From assembly GCA_032718475.1 (NCBI GenBank), contig JAUCBJ010006144.1, positions 1 through 36,461 of the forward strand: a stretch of 36,461 bases of DNA, in the 5' to 3' direction. This stretch comes from Nemertoderma westbladi (Eukaryota > Xenacoelomorpha > Nemertodermatida > Nemertodermatidae). Both the position numbers and the translations under genes were made by a program. Below the pieces are notes generated by a model that was not told the DNA's origin, searched no databases, and worked only from the letters and a program-made list of their open reading frames with translations. The first letter of the stretch is position 1. Each line of letters opens with the position of its first letter. This document shows, piece by piece, positions 10,426 to 20,600 of the stretch.

Positions 10426-10705
10426 TCCACCTTGGTGTAGTGGTTGCATTGTGCATTGAATTCACATCTCCCGTAGGTCGTGGGTTCGATCCTCACATGG
10501 GCCAGGGCAGTTTTCGTTTCGGCACGAATGCTTTAAAGAGACCAGCCAGGGCTCATCTCTGCCTTGCATCCTTAAGTGGTAGCTAAATGAGTACTGGAGT
10601 TTCCTCTGGGGAGTAAAGTTCTGGGGGAACCGCACTGGAAATAAGTCGTCAGACTTTGTGCGTAATCCCTGGCCTAGCGGCCGAAGAAAATTTACTTACT
10701 TTTAC
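10426..10705 (+). mobile_element. tRNA-derived SINE
   Basis: The head has both parts of an internal RNA polymerase III promoter with tRNA-like spacing: A box TGGTGTAGTGG (10433-10443) and B box GGTTCGATCC (10483-10492). An extended non-tRNA body follows to about 10705, ending in GAAAATTTACTTACTTTTAC, a likely 3' tail borrowed from a partner LINE. The spacing is correct for a promoter, but the sequence does not close into a functional tRNA cloverleaf as far as I can judge. I do not recognise the body family. Confidence 0.82.
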
Positions 10706-11271
10706 TTTGCAGCTCTGTATGTATCTTCAGTGTACTGTACTTAGAATATAATGGTACATTCTAGCATTCGCATTCTAGGTAGGGCCTACTTTGTATTTTA
10801 CTTGTAGCATATTGCAGTATTGTTTAGTTTACAATTTACATTCATGTTATGTCTAACCTTACAGCCTTATGTACCCAGGACTTTAGAGTCTTTAGCTGTT
10901 TAGGACTAGATTAGATTATGCTCCAACAAATATTTAATTACAGAATTACAAATTATATTTGGTGGAAACTCAAACTGGTAGCAATGCCAGGTTTGCCAAC
11001 TGCAGCCGCTGCTAACTGGCTAAGACTAACTACAGTACAAGCTACGATTTCGTCTAAGCCTATGCCCTATGGGAGCCCTATCAGAAAGAAATACCACAAG
11101 TTGATGCTACCACCATCTCTTCTAATTTTTCCATACAACAGGAAGGGTATTTTTAAACGGCTGGATAATGAAAGGGGATTAGTAACTGATTAACGTGTTG
11201 GGGTCTCCACAGTCCACATAATAAGTACAGAAGTAAGAAGTAACACACATCATACTGTCATAATCATAAAC
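10706..11271. other. Interior of element B, nothing recognised
   Basis: AT-rich sequence containing short TACTGTAC-type runs. A 91-codon open frame at 10918-11193 has no recognisable similarity and no supporting features. Confidence 0.35.
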
Positions 11272-11335
11272 CAATTGAGGGAAAGGAACAGGTTACAGAG
11301 GCAGGCAGGCTTTTCTAACTAAAACAATAAACGGC
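11272..11335 (+). repeat. Dispersed ~60-bp repeat, copy 2
   Basis: Begins CAATTGAGGGAAAGGAACAG, contains GGTTACAGAGG and ends CTAACTAAAACAATAAACGG. It is nearly the same as 2825-2883 apart from a few substitutions and small indels. Confidence 0.78.
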
Positions 11336-11380
11336 CACTTTTGACTTTACCAATTGAAGGAGCCCTATCACCTCACCACA

Positions 11381-11813
11381 TACTACTACTACAATCGGCA
11401 TGCTGTATTGCAGCTGCATTATATATAAAGACCCTATTAAGAATGCTGTGCCGGCTTGTAGACAAAAGTGCGCCTCCACAACTCCCTTACACTCTTACAG
11501 ACTTATCACCCATGACATTTGCTAGATCATCTGCATCTTCAAGTCCAGTGTCCTTTAAGACAGTAAGAAAGATGCGTCTCAAGAAATTCATGGGCTGTCC
11601 ACAATGCTTATTCACTCCATGAGAGGTGCACTGGCTGGTCCTCACAGCTTAAAGCAATGTCCTGCAAAGCGGAGGCGGCTTTGTTCTAGTGTCAAGCTTG
11701 GGGGAACCAATGACTGAATGAGACACCTCCAACTCCAATGTTATATAGTGTCTGGTTGGAGATGCAGAGATGTGTGCATTGTACTTGACACAGTGAACCT
11801 AATCAAAACAATT
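11381..11813 (-). mobile_element. LINE-B 3' fragment, inverted copy
   Basis: Reverse-complement copy of the LINE-B 3' end. On the plus strand it starts with the complementary tail TACTACTACTACAATCGGCA and continues through the segments encoding the DADDLANVMG and FRREDQPV regions, breaking off near 11813. It includes a local insertion or divergence around 11415-11470 relative to the copy at 34450-34560. It sits inside element B and is therefore a later insertion. Confidence 0.85.
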
Positions 11814-11929
11814 AGTCAATAAACATTAACTCAATAACAGTTACAGTTTACAGTAGTCTTATTTTTGCCATACGAAAATACCACAGGTATGGGTATGTAT
11901 GAATGAAATATACAGCTATAACTCAACTA

Positions 11930-12000
11930 CCGCTACCGCGGTATACACCACTAAGGTATACCGCGGTATACACCGCAAAGCCATACCACTACCGCAAAAA
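11930..12000. repeat. TACCGCGGTA palindrome cluster
   Basis: Two copies of ACCGCGGTATACACC and several ACTACCGC or CTACCGC motifs are packed into about 70 bases. This could be the end of a small transposon. The family is unknown. Confidence 0.55.
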
Positions 12001-12120
12001 GTAACTACTGATGTCTGACTGTGCGTGTGCGATCCCTGCTTATAATACTGTACTTATAATAATTAATTTAATCATTAAAATAATGTTGCATTGTAATTAT
12101 GTAATATATATGTACTGATA

Positions 12121-12672
12121 CGGGATCCAGACTGGAATCCATACACTTTGCGCCGGATTAATCCGGCGCACTTTACAATAAAAGCGCGCCAATGTGGCGC
12201 GTGGTGCGCTCGAAAATCGTAAAGTGCGCCGGCTTTGGCGCGTGGCGCGCTCGAAAATCGTAAAGTGCGCCGGCTTTGGCGCGTGGCGCTCCCAAAAATA
12301 AAAACCGGCGCCAATTTGTTGGTTTAACAACTACCTGACTACGGAAGTGCCTTAAAAATTGCAATAGCTGTTAAAAAATTTCGGCTCGCTTCGCTCGCCT
12401 TTCTTTTTTCTGTTGTATGGTTACTGCTGAACAGGGACATGCAGACATGTACAGCTCTACAGCAATACTGACATTGGCAGACTGGTTACACTCCTTCAAA
12501 ATTGAAATTGCATTGGCGCGGCGCTCTTCAAAATTGTTTCAAATGTGCGGCGCGCTTAAAAATTTCGTTGGCGCGGGGTTTGCTTTGAAATTGCATCGGC
12601 GCGTGGCGCGCATAAAAATTGGTTGGCGCGCTATCCGGCGCACTTTTTGGATGGATTCCATACAGGTACGGG
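12121..12672. repeat. GCGC-rich repeat block with facing arms
   Basis: A perfect 22-bp palindrome centred on GGATTAATCC lies at 12149-12170. It is followed by a 41-bp unit containing GCTCGAAAATCGTAAAGTGC repeated about 2.5 times (about 12197-12292). After a gap, related GGCGCG motifs appear in looser form (12515-12650), then ATCCGGCGCACTTT and GGATTCCATAC, which mirror the left boundary (GGAATCCATACACTTTGCGC). The block therefore looks like a small element with inverted ends (12121-12672) nested within element B. Confidence 0.7.
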
Positions 12673-12828
12673 ATGCAGTTTTGATTAAAATACCGATATA
12701 CAGTATGGCAGCATGGGTACACTTGGAGTTGTACTAAAGTCCAATATTGGACTTTGGAGTCCAAAATTGGACTTGAAGTCTAAAATTGGACTTGAAGTCC
12801 AATTTTTGACTTCTCACCAACTGTTCGT

Positions 12829-13365
12829 TGTTCAAGTGATTTAGTCAGTGTCCAGGTCTCACCCCCATATAAAAATACACTTTCCACTGTGGCTCGAAAG
12901 AACTTAGTCTTCAGGTGCCTGGAGAGATCTGATTTCCAGATGGTATCCATTTTTGATAGAGCTACCCAAGCCTTTGCTTTCCTAACTTCTATGTCCTTAT
13001 CCTATAGCTACTCTCTATCCATGATCCAAGGTACTGGAAGTCAGAAGTCGTCAACTTTCCTTAGTTGATTACTATTAATGGTTGTCAAGTTTCCATCAAC
13101 ATTAAAGGTCATGAATTCGGTCTTTGTAGCATTTATATGCAATCCAATCTCCTTAGCAGCCCTCTCCACTTTATTTAGTATAAGCTGTGCATCTGCTAGC
13201 GTATTAGAGAGCAGGGCGATGTCATCCGCAAAGTCGGTGTTAGTGACTGTAGTTGCCGGATATCTACTACTTCTGTGTTCTTGAAGTGTGAATCCCAGAT
13301 CTTCACCCTTTGTGGCCATCCTCATTGCGTAATCCAGCACAATTACAAATAGTAATGGTGCTAAT
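12829..13365 (-). pseudogene. LINE-A reverse transcriptase, middle and thumb region
   Basis: Minus-strand continuation of LINE-A after MITE copy 2. It starts with APLLFVIVLDYAMRMATKG, then motif C FADD (13221-13232) within TNTDFADDIALLSNT, GLHINATKTEFMTFN, and NQLRKVDDF. A frameshift near 13040 follows, then RKAKAWVALSKMDTIWKSDL, FFRATVESVFLYGGETWTLT and SLEQ, where element B interrupts it. The catalytic aspartates are present, but the frame is broken by two insertions and several shifts. The downstream part of the protein can be judged from the other copy at 23816-24292. Confidence 0.88.
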
Positions 13366-14010
13366 TAGGGCTCGATCGGAGCTCCTGCCTCCGGCTCCGG
13401 CCATTTTGGCACCTCTGACCTCCGGCTCCTGCTCCGGTAAAAATATTGCCGGAGTTAATTTTTTAATAAAGTTTTATATTTCGAGCATATTCTAATCTGA
13501 ACAATTATTTACAGCTTCAATACAGCAATATCAAGCATAATACTGCAGTATTTACTTAAAGTCAATGACTGACTGACTGTACTGCAGCACTGTACTGGCC
13601 AGCTGGCTGACTAGCAGACTATTACAGATAGGCCCTACTGTAAAAAATTGTAAATGCTATGATTGTACACTGTACCACTGCAGGACTGCAGCCATTTACT
13701 GCTGTCATGCCAGCATACTGTACTGCAGTACTGGTACACGTAGGGTAGGCTACCTACAGTACACACCTCTACCACCTGACCACAGTTAGACAGTTAGTGA
13801 GTTATGTACTGTACTGTAGGTAATTTTTAGCCGTCAGCGTCAGGCTGTCTGTCTGTGATAAATTAATTACTTAAATTTTAAATTGAAAATTCGTAAATCT
13901 ATAAATTATGAAATTAATTAGACCTACAGTATAATTGATTATGAGCGATTGGCGAACGATAACCATACTTTATTTTATTTTTAAATAAATAAATAAAGTT
14001 TTTGAAAAAC
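13366..14010. mobile_element. hAT-type MITE, copy 2 (right end missing)
   Basis: Starts with the family terminus TAGGGCTCGATCGGAG at 13366 and follows copy 1 through the CTGTACTGCAG interior and the AAATTGAAAATTCGTAAATC block. It stops at TTTTTGAAAAAC (about 14010), just where copy 1 enters its right subterminal CTCCGGC repeats. About 85 bases of right end are lost, so no target duplication can be read. It splits LINE-A between the VLQ of RT motif B and the LAPLLF that follows it. Confidence 0.9.
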
Positions 14011-14990
14011 CCAGTTTTTGCAGTACCCCAGCCAGGATTGAGAAAAACTCAGTTTCACCATCTGGTGAGAGTAGCCTACCTGCGCTTCTGTGTCATAATA
14101 TAACAATCCAATGCCAGCAACAATTACTTCTGGTATTCCATAAGCTCTTAGGATTTCAAGCATTTTACCTCTATGGGTGGAGTCGAATGCCTTCTTGAAG
14201 TCCACAAAAGTCATGACTGCGGGGAGATTCTTTGACTTAATTCCCTCAATCAGTCTCCGTAGTGCAAGTATCTGAGCTATTGTTGATCTACTTAGTCGAA
14301 ACCCGTTTTGGCTCTTATGCAGTAGTTTCTCTATGTGAGGCCTAATCCTATATAGAATCATTTTATTGTATATTTTGGCAGCTACCACAAGCAGACAGAT
14401 CCCACGATAGTTTGTTGGTATACCGAGGTCTCCTTTTTGGGGAGAGGCTTTAGTTGACCTTTAGTCCAAATTGGTGGAGGCTTTTCCCCTTTTAACATCC
14501 GGTTGCAAACATTCAAAAATAGTCTGTTTAGCACTCCTGTTTTCCATACCTCCGCTGGGATTTCATCTAATCTAATTTTCCACTTCCCCACACATTCTTC
14601 GGGACTATCGGCTTTGAGGCGCCCCTTTGCACAACTTTTCCGATCAGATACCTCATTCACAGTTTGCCAGGTAAGTCTTGATTGTTGCTGTATGTGAGCA
14701 GTTGTAATTGCTTCAATTTTATCCTGTATGTACTTTTCCTGGCTGATGTTGTAGGCCAATTTAAGATCATCCTTAGCTTTCTCAACCTTGTTAATGTTTT
14801 CGGTTGTTGGTTGTTCGGTTTTTAATTTGTAGGCTATCTTAAGATCTTCTCTCTTACAAGTAACCTCAGAGTTTTGCCATGGCACATACTGTTTTCGTTT
14901 GGGTTTCTCGGGGATATGCCTCTTAGCTGATTCCTTGTGGGCTTTTATTATATTCTGGTATATTGAATCGGTGGACTGGTCTTCATCCAT
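14011..14990 (-). pseudogene. LINE-A linker and N-terminal RT domain
   Basis: Minus strand. The linker (14990-14430) is lysine-rich and helical in appearance (KRKQYVPWQNSEV through PPPIWTKGQLKPLPKK), followed by a short frameshift near 14420. RT sequence follows: YNKMILYRIRPHIEKLLHKS, QNGFRLSRSTIAQILALRRL, and motif A VDFKKAFDSTHRGKMLEIL (about 14155-14211). Another shift near 14075 leads into EFFSILAGVLQ, where MITE copy 2 interrupts motif B. The combination is that of an APE-type non-LTR retrotransposon. I could not fix the clade beyond noting that it differs from LINE-C. Confidence 0.88.
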
Positions 14991-15109
14991 TGACTGAAGT
15001 GCTTCAAAGCGGTTTTGAACTTCTACTGTGTAAGCCTCCTTTACTGTCTTGTCAGTTCTGAGTTTCTCCCAGTCATAGTTGATTTGCTTGCTTGTCTGTT
15101 GTCCTGGGT

Positions 15110-16172
15110 TTGCTGGCTCTCAAACTGAGTCTGATCTCTGCAGTCACAATTCTGTGGTCCGAACCAATTAGGTTGATCGAGCTGTATGCCTCGCAGTTGA
15201 TCATGCTGTTTCTCCATTTTTTGTTTATAGGGATGTAATCCAGTTGTGCTTTGGTTCCATTAGGGTATTGAAAGGTCCATAGCTTCCCCTTACTCTTTTA
15301 GAATGTGGTGTTTGTTGGTATCAATTCACATTCTTCCATTAGGTCTAAAAGTAAGTACCCATTTCTATTAGAACTGGTGTTATATGTTATATGTATATTA
15401 TTTTATGTATATGTATATATTATATGTATTCTGGACCAATTTGAGCATTCAGGTCACCAGCAATGACTTTAACATTGTGTTTCGATATGTCCTTTATAAG
15501 TCCAGTCAGATCTTCATAAAACTTGAATGCTTGTTCTGGCTCTGAAGCATTGGTTGGACTGTAGCAACATATTACTGTTGTCTTGGGATTCCCCTCAAAT
15601 GTTGCTATCATAACCCTGGAATTTATAGATTCGATGTTGTTTAGGGTCTTAAGTGCAAATGGACTTAGCAGAATTCCTACTCCTCCAATTGAAGCATTGG
15701 CCGAGTTTCTTACTGCTGATCTTGTTACTAACGTCCATCCGTTTCCAATGTCATTGTACTTCATGGCATTGTCTACATGACAAATCCGATGTTCTTGGAT
15801 GCAGATGATGTCGATGTTATATTCCATTGCTAGAGCGACCATGTCACCCTGTTTGTTATGTGCTTCCAGCGTGCGTGCGTTCATTGTAGCAATCTTTAGT
15901 GTCTTTTTACATTTCAGCAGGTTGGTTCTTCTTTCTTCTCTGTCTTCTGTTCCAGTAGCCGATTTATCGATCCCAGCCTGGTGCACCACTGAGGGACGCG
16001 GTCCTTGTTGACCCGGTCCTTGTTGACCCGGGCGACGACTGAGCCGGTATTTCTCCTGGAGGGTTCTCATGCTCATATCTTTCAGTAGCGGGAGTAAACC
16101 GCTTGTGGTCGCAACTCCTACAAGCGTCTTCGCGGTAGGTCGCCGTTCCATGATTACCTTCCGCCTATCCAT
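15110..16172 (-). pseudogene. LINE-A AP-like endonuclease domain (start of ORF2)
   Basis: The open frame begins at the ATG at 16172 (MDRRKVIMERRPTAK). After a basic 75-residue leader comes an apurinic-endonuclease-like domain: TLKIATMNARTL, DIICIQEHRI with the catalytic-type glutamate, GVGILLSP, TVICCYSPTNA, and VIAGDLNAQIG with the DxN pair. The frame closes at 15420 beside an AT-rich insertion (about 15370-15430). The domain resumes with NGTKAQLDYIPINKKWRN and the SDHR catalytic motif (15146-15166, GSDHRIV). This nuclease nicks target DNA to prime reverse transcription. The frame break makes this copy non-functional. Confidence 0.9.
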
Positions 16173-16400
16173 CCATGCCTACAGCCCTGCTGCCGACTGT
16201 AGGGGTCGTTTTGTTACACCTTGAACCAAGTGTGCCTCCTGGGTTAGGTTACCTAACACTGGTAGAGGAGCATCCAGTATAGACAGAGCGGGGCGTGTAT
16301 CATCTCTATTGCAGATGCGTACTCAAGCCTTTGCCTTCAATGGTGCCCTAGGCAGCTAGGCGCTATAGCCCTCAAACTCTTGATCAACTAAATAATTAAT
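16173..16400 (-). mobile_element. Probable LINE-A 5' UTR
   Basis: GC-richer sequence immediately upstream of the LINE-A ATG, without open frames, ending near GAGTTTGAGGGCTATAGCGCC on the minus strand (about 16380). Its extent is inferred from the composition change. If correct, LINE-A is nearly full length at its 5' end, unlike the other LINE copies here. Confidence 0.55.
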
Positions 16401-16639
16401 AGGCTAAGTGCTTATCGGGCCTGCCCTACGTACAGATAGTACAGTACCACATTACTGCCATAGTGGTAGCAGGATCTGGGGACCTGACCTGACCTGACTA
16501 ATCATGATAATGGATAATGATACTTATTAATATATTACATTTAAAATATTTATTGTTTGTTGGGGTGTTGTTTGTTATGCTAAAGGGAAGGCAGGAAAGT
16601 GTATCCGCCCATGTGAAGTATTCCAGGATTTCACTTTTC

Positions 16640-17080
16640 GGTCGACTTTTATTAGATTTTTATATATGAAGATTTTTTATTTTTTTAAATTTTTCTTTAT
16701 GAATAGTAAACGACCGGGTCGAACATTTTGCCGGTTACGTGTCCGGGTCTGTCTCAAAAAGGCAGGGTCCGGGTCCGGGTCCACACTTGTGATATCAAAA
16801 ATGATACAAATAAAAAAAAATCGAAAAAAAATTATAAATCAAAAGAAAAAAAATGAAAAAAAAATCGCAAATGATATAAAATGTAAGAAGATGCTACTAC
16901 TGCCTGACTACCTACAGGCTACAGCTTTAACAATTTAAGGCAAATTTGTGTACTGGTACCTACGTATATAGGTATGTCAAACAGGCTTGTCATTCTCATT
17001 CACGCAAATTGGTTCATTTTAATAAAACCCGGTACCCGGCCACTTATTTGCCGGGTCCGGGTCCGGGTCACCCAAATTAC
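16640..17080. repeat. CCGGGT-rich repeat unit, probable non-autonomous element
   Basis: Blocks of CCGGGTCCGGGTCC lie at about 16727-16780 and 17029-17069, with A-rich sequence between (16800-16870 is almost all A and T). The two blocks share ACCCGG/CCGGGT motifs and a TTTGCCGG segment. The arrangement resembles the subterminal CTCCGG blocks of the hAT MITE, but no matching termini or target duplication could be defined. A 90-codon open frame (16666-16938) across it is low-complexity and not credible. Confidence 0.5.
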
Positions 17081-17166
17081 TATTTGTGTTACTATTAGTT
17101 ACTATTTGTGAAGTGTTTTTGTTTTATAGCGCTTATTTTCTGTCTTATAACCTGTACATATACTAA

Positions 17167-17218
17167 TTCGTTTACCGGTATTGTTTTGGTTAAATTCAGC
17201 CCTCCTGTAACCTGTGTT
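17167..17218 (-). repeat. Dispersed ~60-bp repeat, copy 3
   Basis: On the minus strand it reads ACAGGTTACAGGAGGG through AACCAAAACAATA to AAACG, matching the copies at 2825 and 11272 but with a different centre. Confidence 0.65.
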
Positions 17219-17252
17219 TTTGGTGAAAACCTGGTATTCATCACATGAGGGT

Positions 17253-17391
17253 AACTGCAAAGTGAAATATAACGGCAGAAAATCTGGTATTCTTCACATG
17301 GGCCGGGGTGGGGTGTCTCTATACTGTGTAGGCCTATATGGCCCATGTGAAGAATACCAGACTTTCTGCCGTTATATTTCACTTTGCAGTT
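17253..17391. repeat. Hairpin with 52-bp arms upstream of TDG
   Basis: The left arm (17253-17304) and right arm (17340-17391) are reverse complements with one mismatch. They share AACTGCAAAGTGAAATATAA, CGGCAGAAA, TCTGGTATTCTTCACATGGG and CC. The loop is 35 bases. The CTGGTATTCATCACATG at 17231-17247 is a further direct partial copy. The motif GGCCCATGTGAAGWATACCAG at the inner end recurs in the minisatellite at 35917-36253 and near 16608. A young duplication is likely given near identity. Confidence 0.92.
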
Positions 17392-17672
17392 GTGTATTTG
17401 CATACACTGATTCCAAATACTGTACGTTGGTGTTTTATTCTGAGTAGGCCTAACCGTTTTGGATTTATTGGCCTTTTTAAATTCGAAACATAGGTACTGT
17501 ATTCGTTTCGTACCTTGTTCATATAAGTATACACTAATAGCATAAACCACAACACTAAGCTGCTAAGGTGGAACAAGTGTCAGATACAGTCAGATCAGAT
17601 AAGGATAGACGTTTTAGCCATCCTACACCAATAGGCCTACATATATATATATTTATAAATAATAAATAAATA
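17392..17672 (+). promoter_or_regulatory. TDG 5' flank (leader/promoter region, not resolved)
   Basis: About 280 bases separate the hairpin from the TDG start codon. The segment is AT-rich, with two TAGGCCTA words and a long AT run (about 17640-17672). An in-frame TAA at 17667-17669 closes the frame just ahead of the ATG. No convincing TATA box, CpG island or splice acceptor could be singled out, so an upstream non-coding exon is possible. Confidence 0.35.
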
Positions 17673-20600
17673 ATGAGTAACACTAAAGATTTCAGTTCTA
17701 TATTCATCAAACAGGAGCCAAATCGGGACATGTCTTATCAAAACAACCCCATTGCGGAAAATTACAAAGAGCGTTCTCTACCGGTACTCAACCATGACTC
17801 TGTTGCTTCTGGCACCGGTACGTCTTATTCTAGTTACCTGGACGACCGCGCTAGTATATTCCAGGGTTCTCCTCTCGCTTATCGAACTTCATACTCTGTA
17901 GCTGAGATCGAAAACTTTGTCTACGCTGACTCACCTGTGGGGACCCCAGTCCCCCAGACTGCGGCCGAGCAGCAGTCTACACCTCTACCTCCCGTCTCAA
18001 CATTTATTCGCCAGGATTCTCTCCTGCTACCTCCTCCTCAGCCTCCTCCACCTATCTTCCCCAACTCTCACGACCTACAACAGCCCAATGCCGATCCATC
18101 GCTGTCTCTTCCATCCATCTCAATGGCTTTCAGTTGTCCGCCGTCGTTTCTCCAGTCAACTTTCACTCAGAGTTCCCCATATTTCAACCCGACGTCCCTG
18201 GGCATTCCATCCAGTTTGGGGTTCCAACTAGTTAGTATTCGCCCCCCTGGCAACCCCACCCCTAACTCCAGCCTGTCTTCTTCCACCCCCTTCCAGATCG
18301 TCCAACTCCCACCCCCCCTGGGTGGGGTTGGATCCATCCCGCAGTTCCAGCACCAGTTGCTAGGAGTTCCCCAGCAACAGGCGCAACCGATTGTAATTAA
18401 TCTACCAGAACTCTTCAATCAAGAAACAGTTGAAATCACTACGACATCGGCAGCTGTTATTACTGAAACCACCAAACCGATAGTGACGGAAAAATCCCCC
18501 TCAGCCGTAACCACAGGAACGAAACGCAAAAATAAAACTACCGATCCGCCAGCCAGCCCTTCGGCGAATGGTGGGAAAACCGAGAAAATTCGAAAGAAAA
18601 TCGATAGGTTCCACGGGATGAGCGACGAAGAGATCATGCAGCGGATTCTCCCAGACCATCTCGCACCCAACCTCCACATCCTTGTCGTCGGGATCAATCC
18701 GGGCCTCTTTGCCGCATACAAGGGACACCACTACGCGGGGCCGGGCAACCACTTCTGGAAGTGCATGCACCTCTCGGGGATTACCCCGGAACGGCAGTGG
18801 ACCGCTTACGAGGATTACACCCTCCCGGATATCCGCATTGGTCTCACCAACATGGTGGAACGAACGACTCGCGGCAGCGCCGATCTCACCCGTAAAGAGA
18901 TCCGGGAGGGCTGCAAGGCGCTGATAACTAAGTGTCTGCGTTGCCGACCTCACATCGCCGCATTCAATGGAAAATGCATCTATGAGATATTCTGCGCTGC
19001 AGTTTATGGGAAGTTCGAGAAGAGTTTCCAGTTTGGACGGCAGCCTTATCTGATCCCTGGAACACAGTCCGCGGTCTACGTGATGCCCTCGAGCAGCGCT
19101 CGGTGCTCCCAGTTCCCCCGCGCCCAGGACAAGGTGCCCTACTACGAGGACCTCAAGGCCCTGCGGGACGACCTGGTCGCTGGTCGGTTGACCCCAGCTA
19201 CCTACGTCGCCGATGTCCGCAAGGCTATGGGACTACCGGGCGACGCACCGGACCGCCCGGTTGTGGATCCATCACTCATGCCGGATCCCTCCACCATCGA
19301 AGTGATGACTGAACGGACGAAATTCGAGCCCATAGAGATGAAACCACCCCCGGGCTCCATGAATCCACCCCCGGGCTCCATCAAACCGCCCCCGAATCAA
19401 CGAGTCATTAAGACAGAGCCCCCAGTGGACCGCGACTATCTCGCCAGTCAACCCATGCTCTCCTCGGTGAAGTCGGAGCCGCGCATGGATGCGGGGTACC
19501 TCTCACGGGTGGGTGGTGCGTACAATGGCTTCCCGGAGGCCGATAAACCCCCTATCGCTACTGGTCCCATTGCTACCCGCACCGTGGTACAACCCAAACT
19601 CGAGCGATTCGCACCGCTCACTGTCACCACGGAAGCCACGCCACCATTCTCCGTCGACGCGATGTTGGTAACTCCGCCTGGAGTCGACCAAAAGTCCAAC
19701 GGTTCGGACGATTCCAAGTTCGGATTCAGTGCGGGTGCGGAGTCGGGATTGGATGCTCATTTAGGGATCCCTGGGGATTCTGGGTCGGGATTGGATGATC
19801 ATTTTGGGATCCCTGTGGATTCCAAGTCGGGATTGGGTGCCCATTTAGGGATCCCTAGTTGTTCCGGGTCGGGATTTGATGCTCATTTAGGGATCCCTGG
19901 GGATTCTGGCTTGGGATGTAGTTTGGTTAACAAGTCGACGCCAGTGTTGGATCGGTCAGGTAATGTTGTGAGTCCTTACTTTTCTGTTTCGCGTTCAACG
20001 TCGCAATCAACCTGGCCAACTGGGACAACTCTGTCTGCGTCGTTTACTCAGCCGTTGATGCGTCAGGACTGGTTGACGACCTCGGTGTCTGGCTTCCCTC
20101 CCCCGAGAGCCTCGCCCTCCGGTCAACCGATAACCGAATTATCCACCGATCCATTCCTCTGCCCCGTCGTTCCAACCGGATCCTTACTCAGCCCCAACGA
20201 CCCTGCAGCCTTCCTACCAACCCCCAACGTTATCCCAAGATTCACTGTGTCGGCCGTCCGTGCTGCTCCTCTAACCCCGATGCCGCGGCCAACCCATGGT
20301 GCGCCGAAATCTGTTGGTATTCCTGCACCCCCCAGTGCACCTCCGCTTCCCAAAATTGTCGTACCCGCATCTCTGTCCGTAAATCCACCCCTAGTTATAC
20401 CTCCAACCACCCTCAGTGAACACGCACAAGCACCATCAGGGCCATCAAGCACCATCACTGCTGGTGTATCTGCAATGGTTGGGGCGCCGACTACTGTGGG
20501 GGCAGCTGCTCCCCCTGTAGTTGTGCCTTCGCTTCCTGGCCTATCGACGCTCCAGGTACCCCCCCTCCACGGGGTCTCTCCATTACACGTCGGCCTACCC

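Larger units (their letters stand above)
10023..12823. mobile_element. Element B: 2.8-kb inverted-repeat element with an 18-bp palindromic motif
   Basis: The termini are about 29-bp inverted repeats with one mismatch, beginning CAGTCGGTGAGAAGTC on the left and CAGTTGGTGAGAAGTC read inward from the right. They are flanked by the 5-bp direct repeat TTCGT (10018-10022, 12824-12828) inside LINE-A. The empty site is preserved at about 24066-24080. About ten copies of AAGTCCAAWATTGGACTT or near variants lie at the ends (10035-10123, 10270-10310, 12735-12810). No transposase is visible. The interior carries a SINE, a 60-bp dispersed repeat, a LINE-B fragment and GCGC-rich repeats, all probably later insertions. 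The superfamily is not assigned: a 5-bp duplication with CAGT termini does not fit hAT (8 bp) or piggyBac (TTAA). Confidence 0.85.

Noticed and set aside
10433-10505. Functional tRNA gene
   Set aside because: A and B boxes are present but the ends do not form an acceptor stem that I can see, and a SINE body follows directly.
12075-12364. Three overlapping minus-strand frames in the GCGC-rich block
   Set aside because: They are produced by a 41-bp tandem unit; sequences are mutually shifted versions of the same repeat with no domain.
16666-16938. 90-codon plus-strand frame
   Set aside because: Lysine/asparagine and phenylalanine runs from A- and T-rich low-complexity DNA within a repeat unit.
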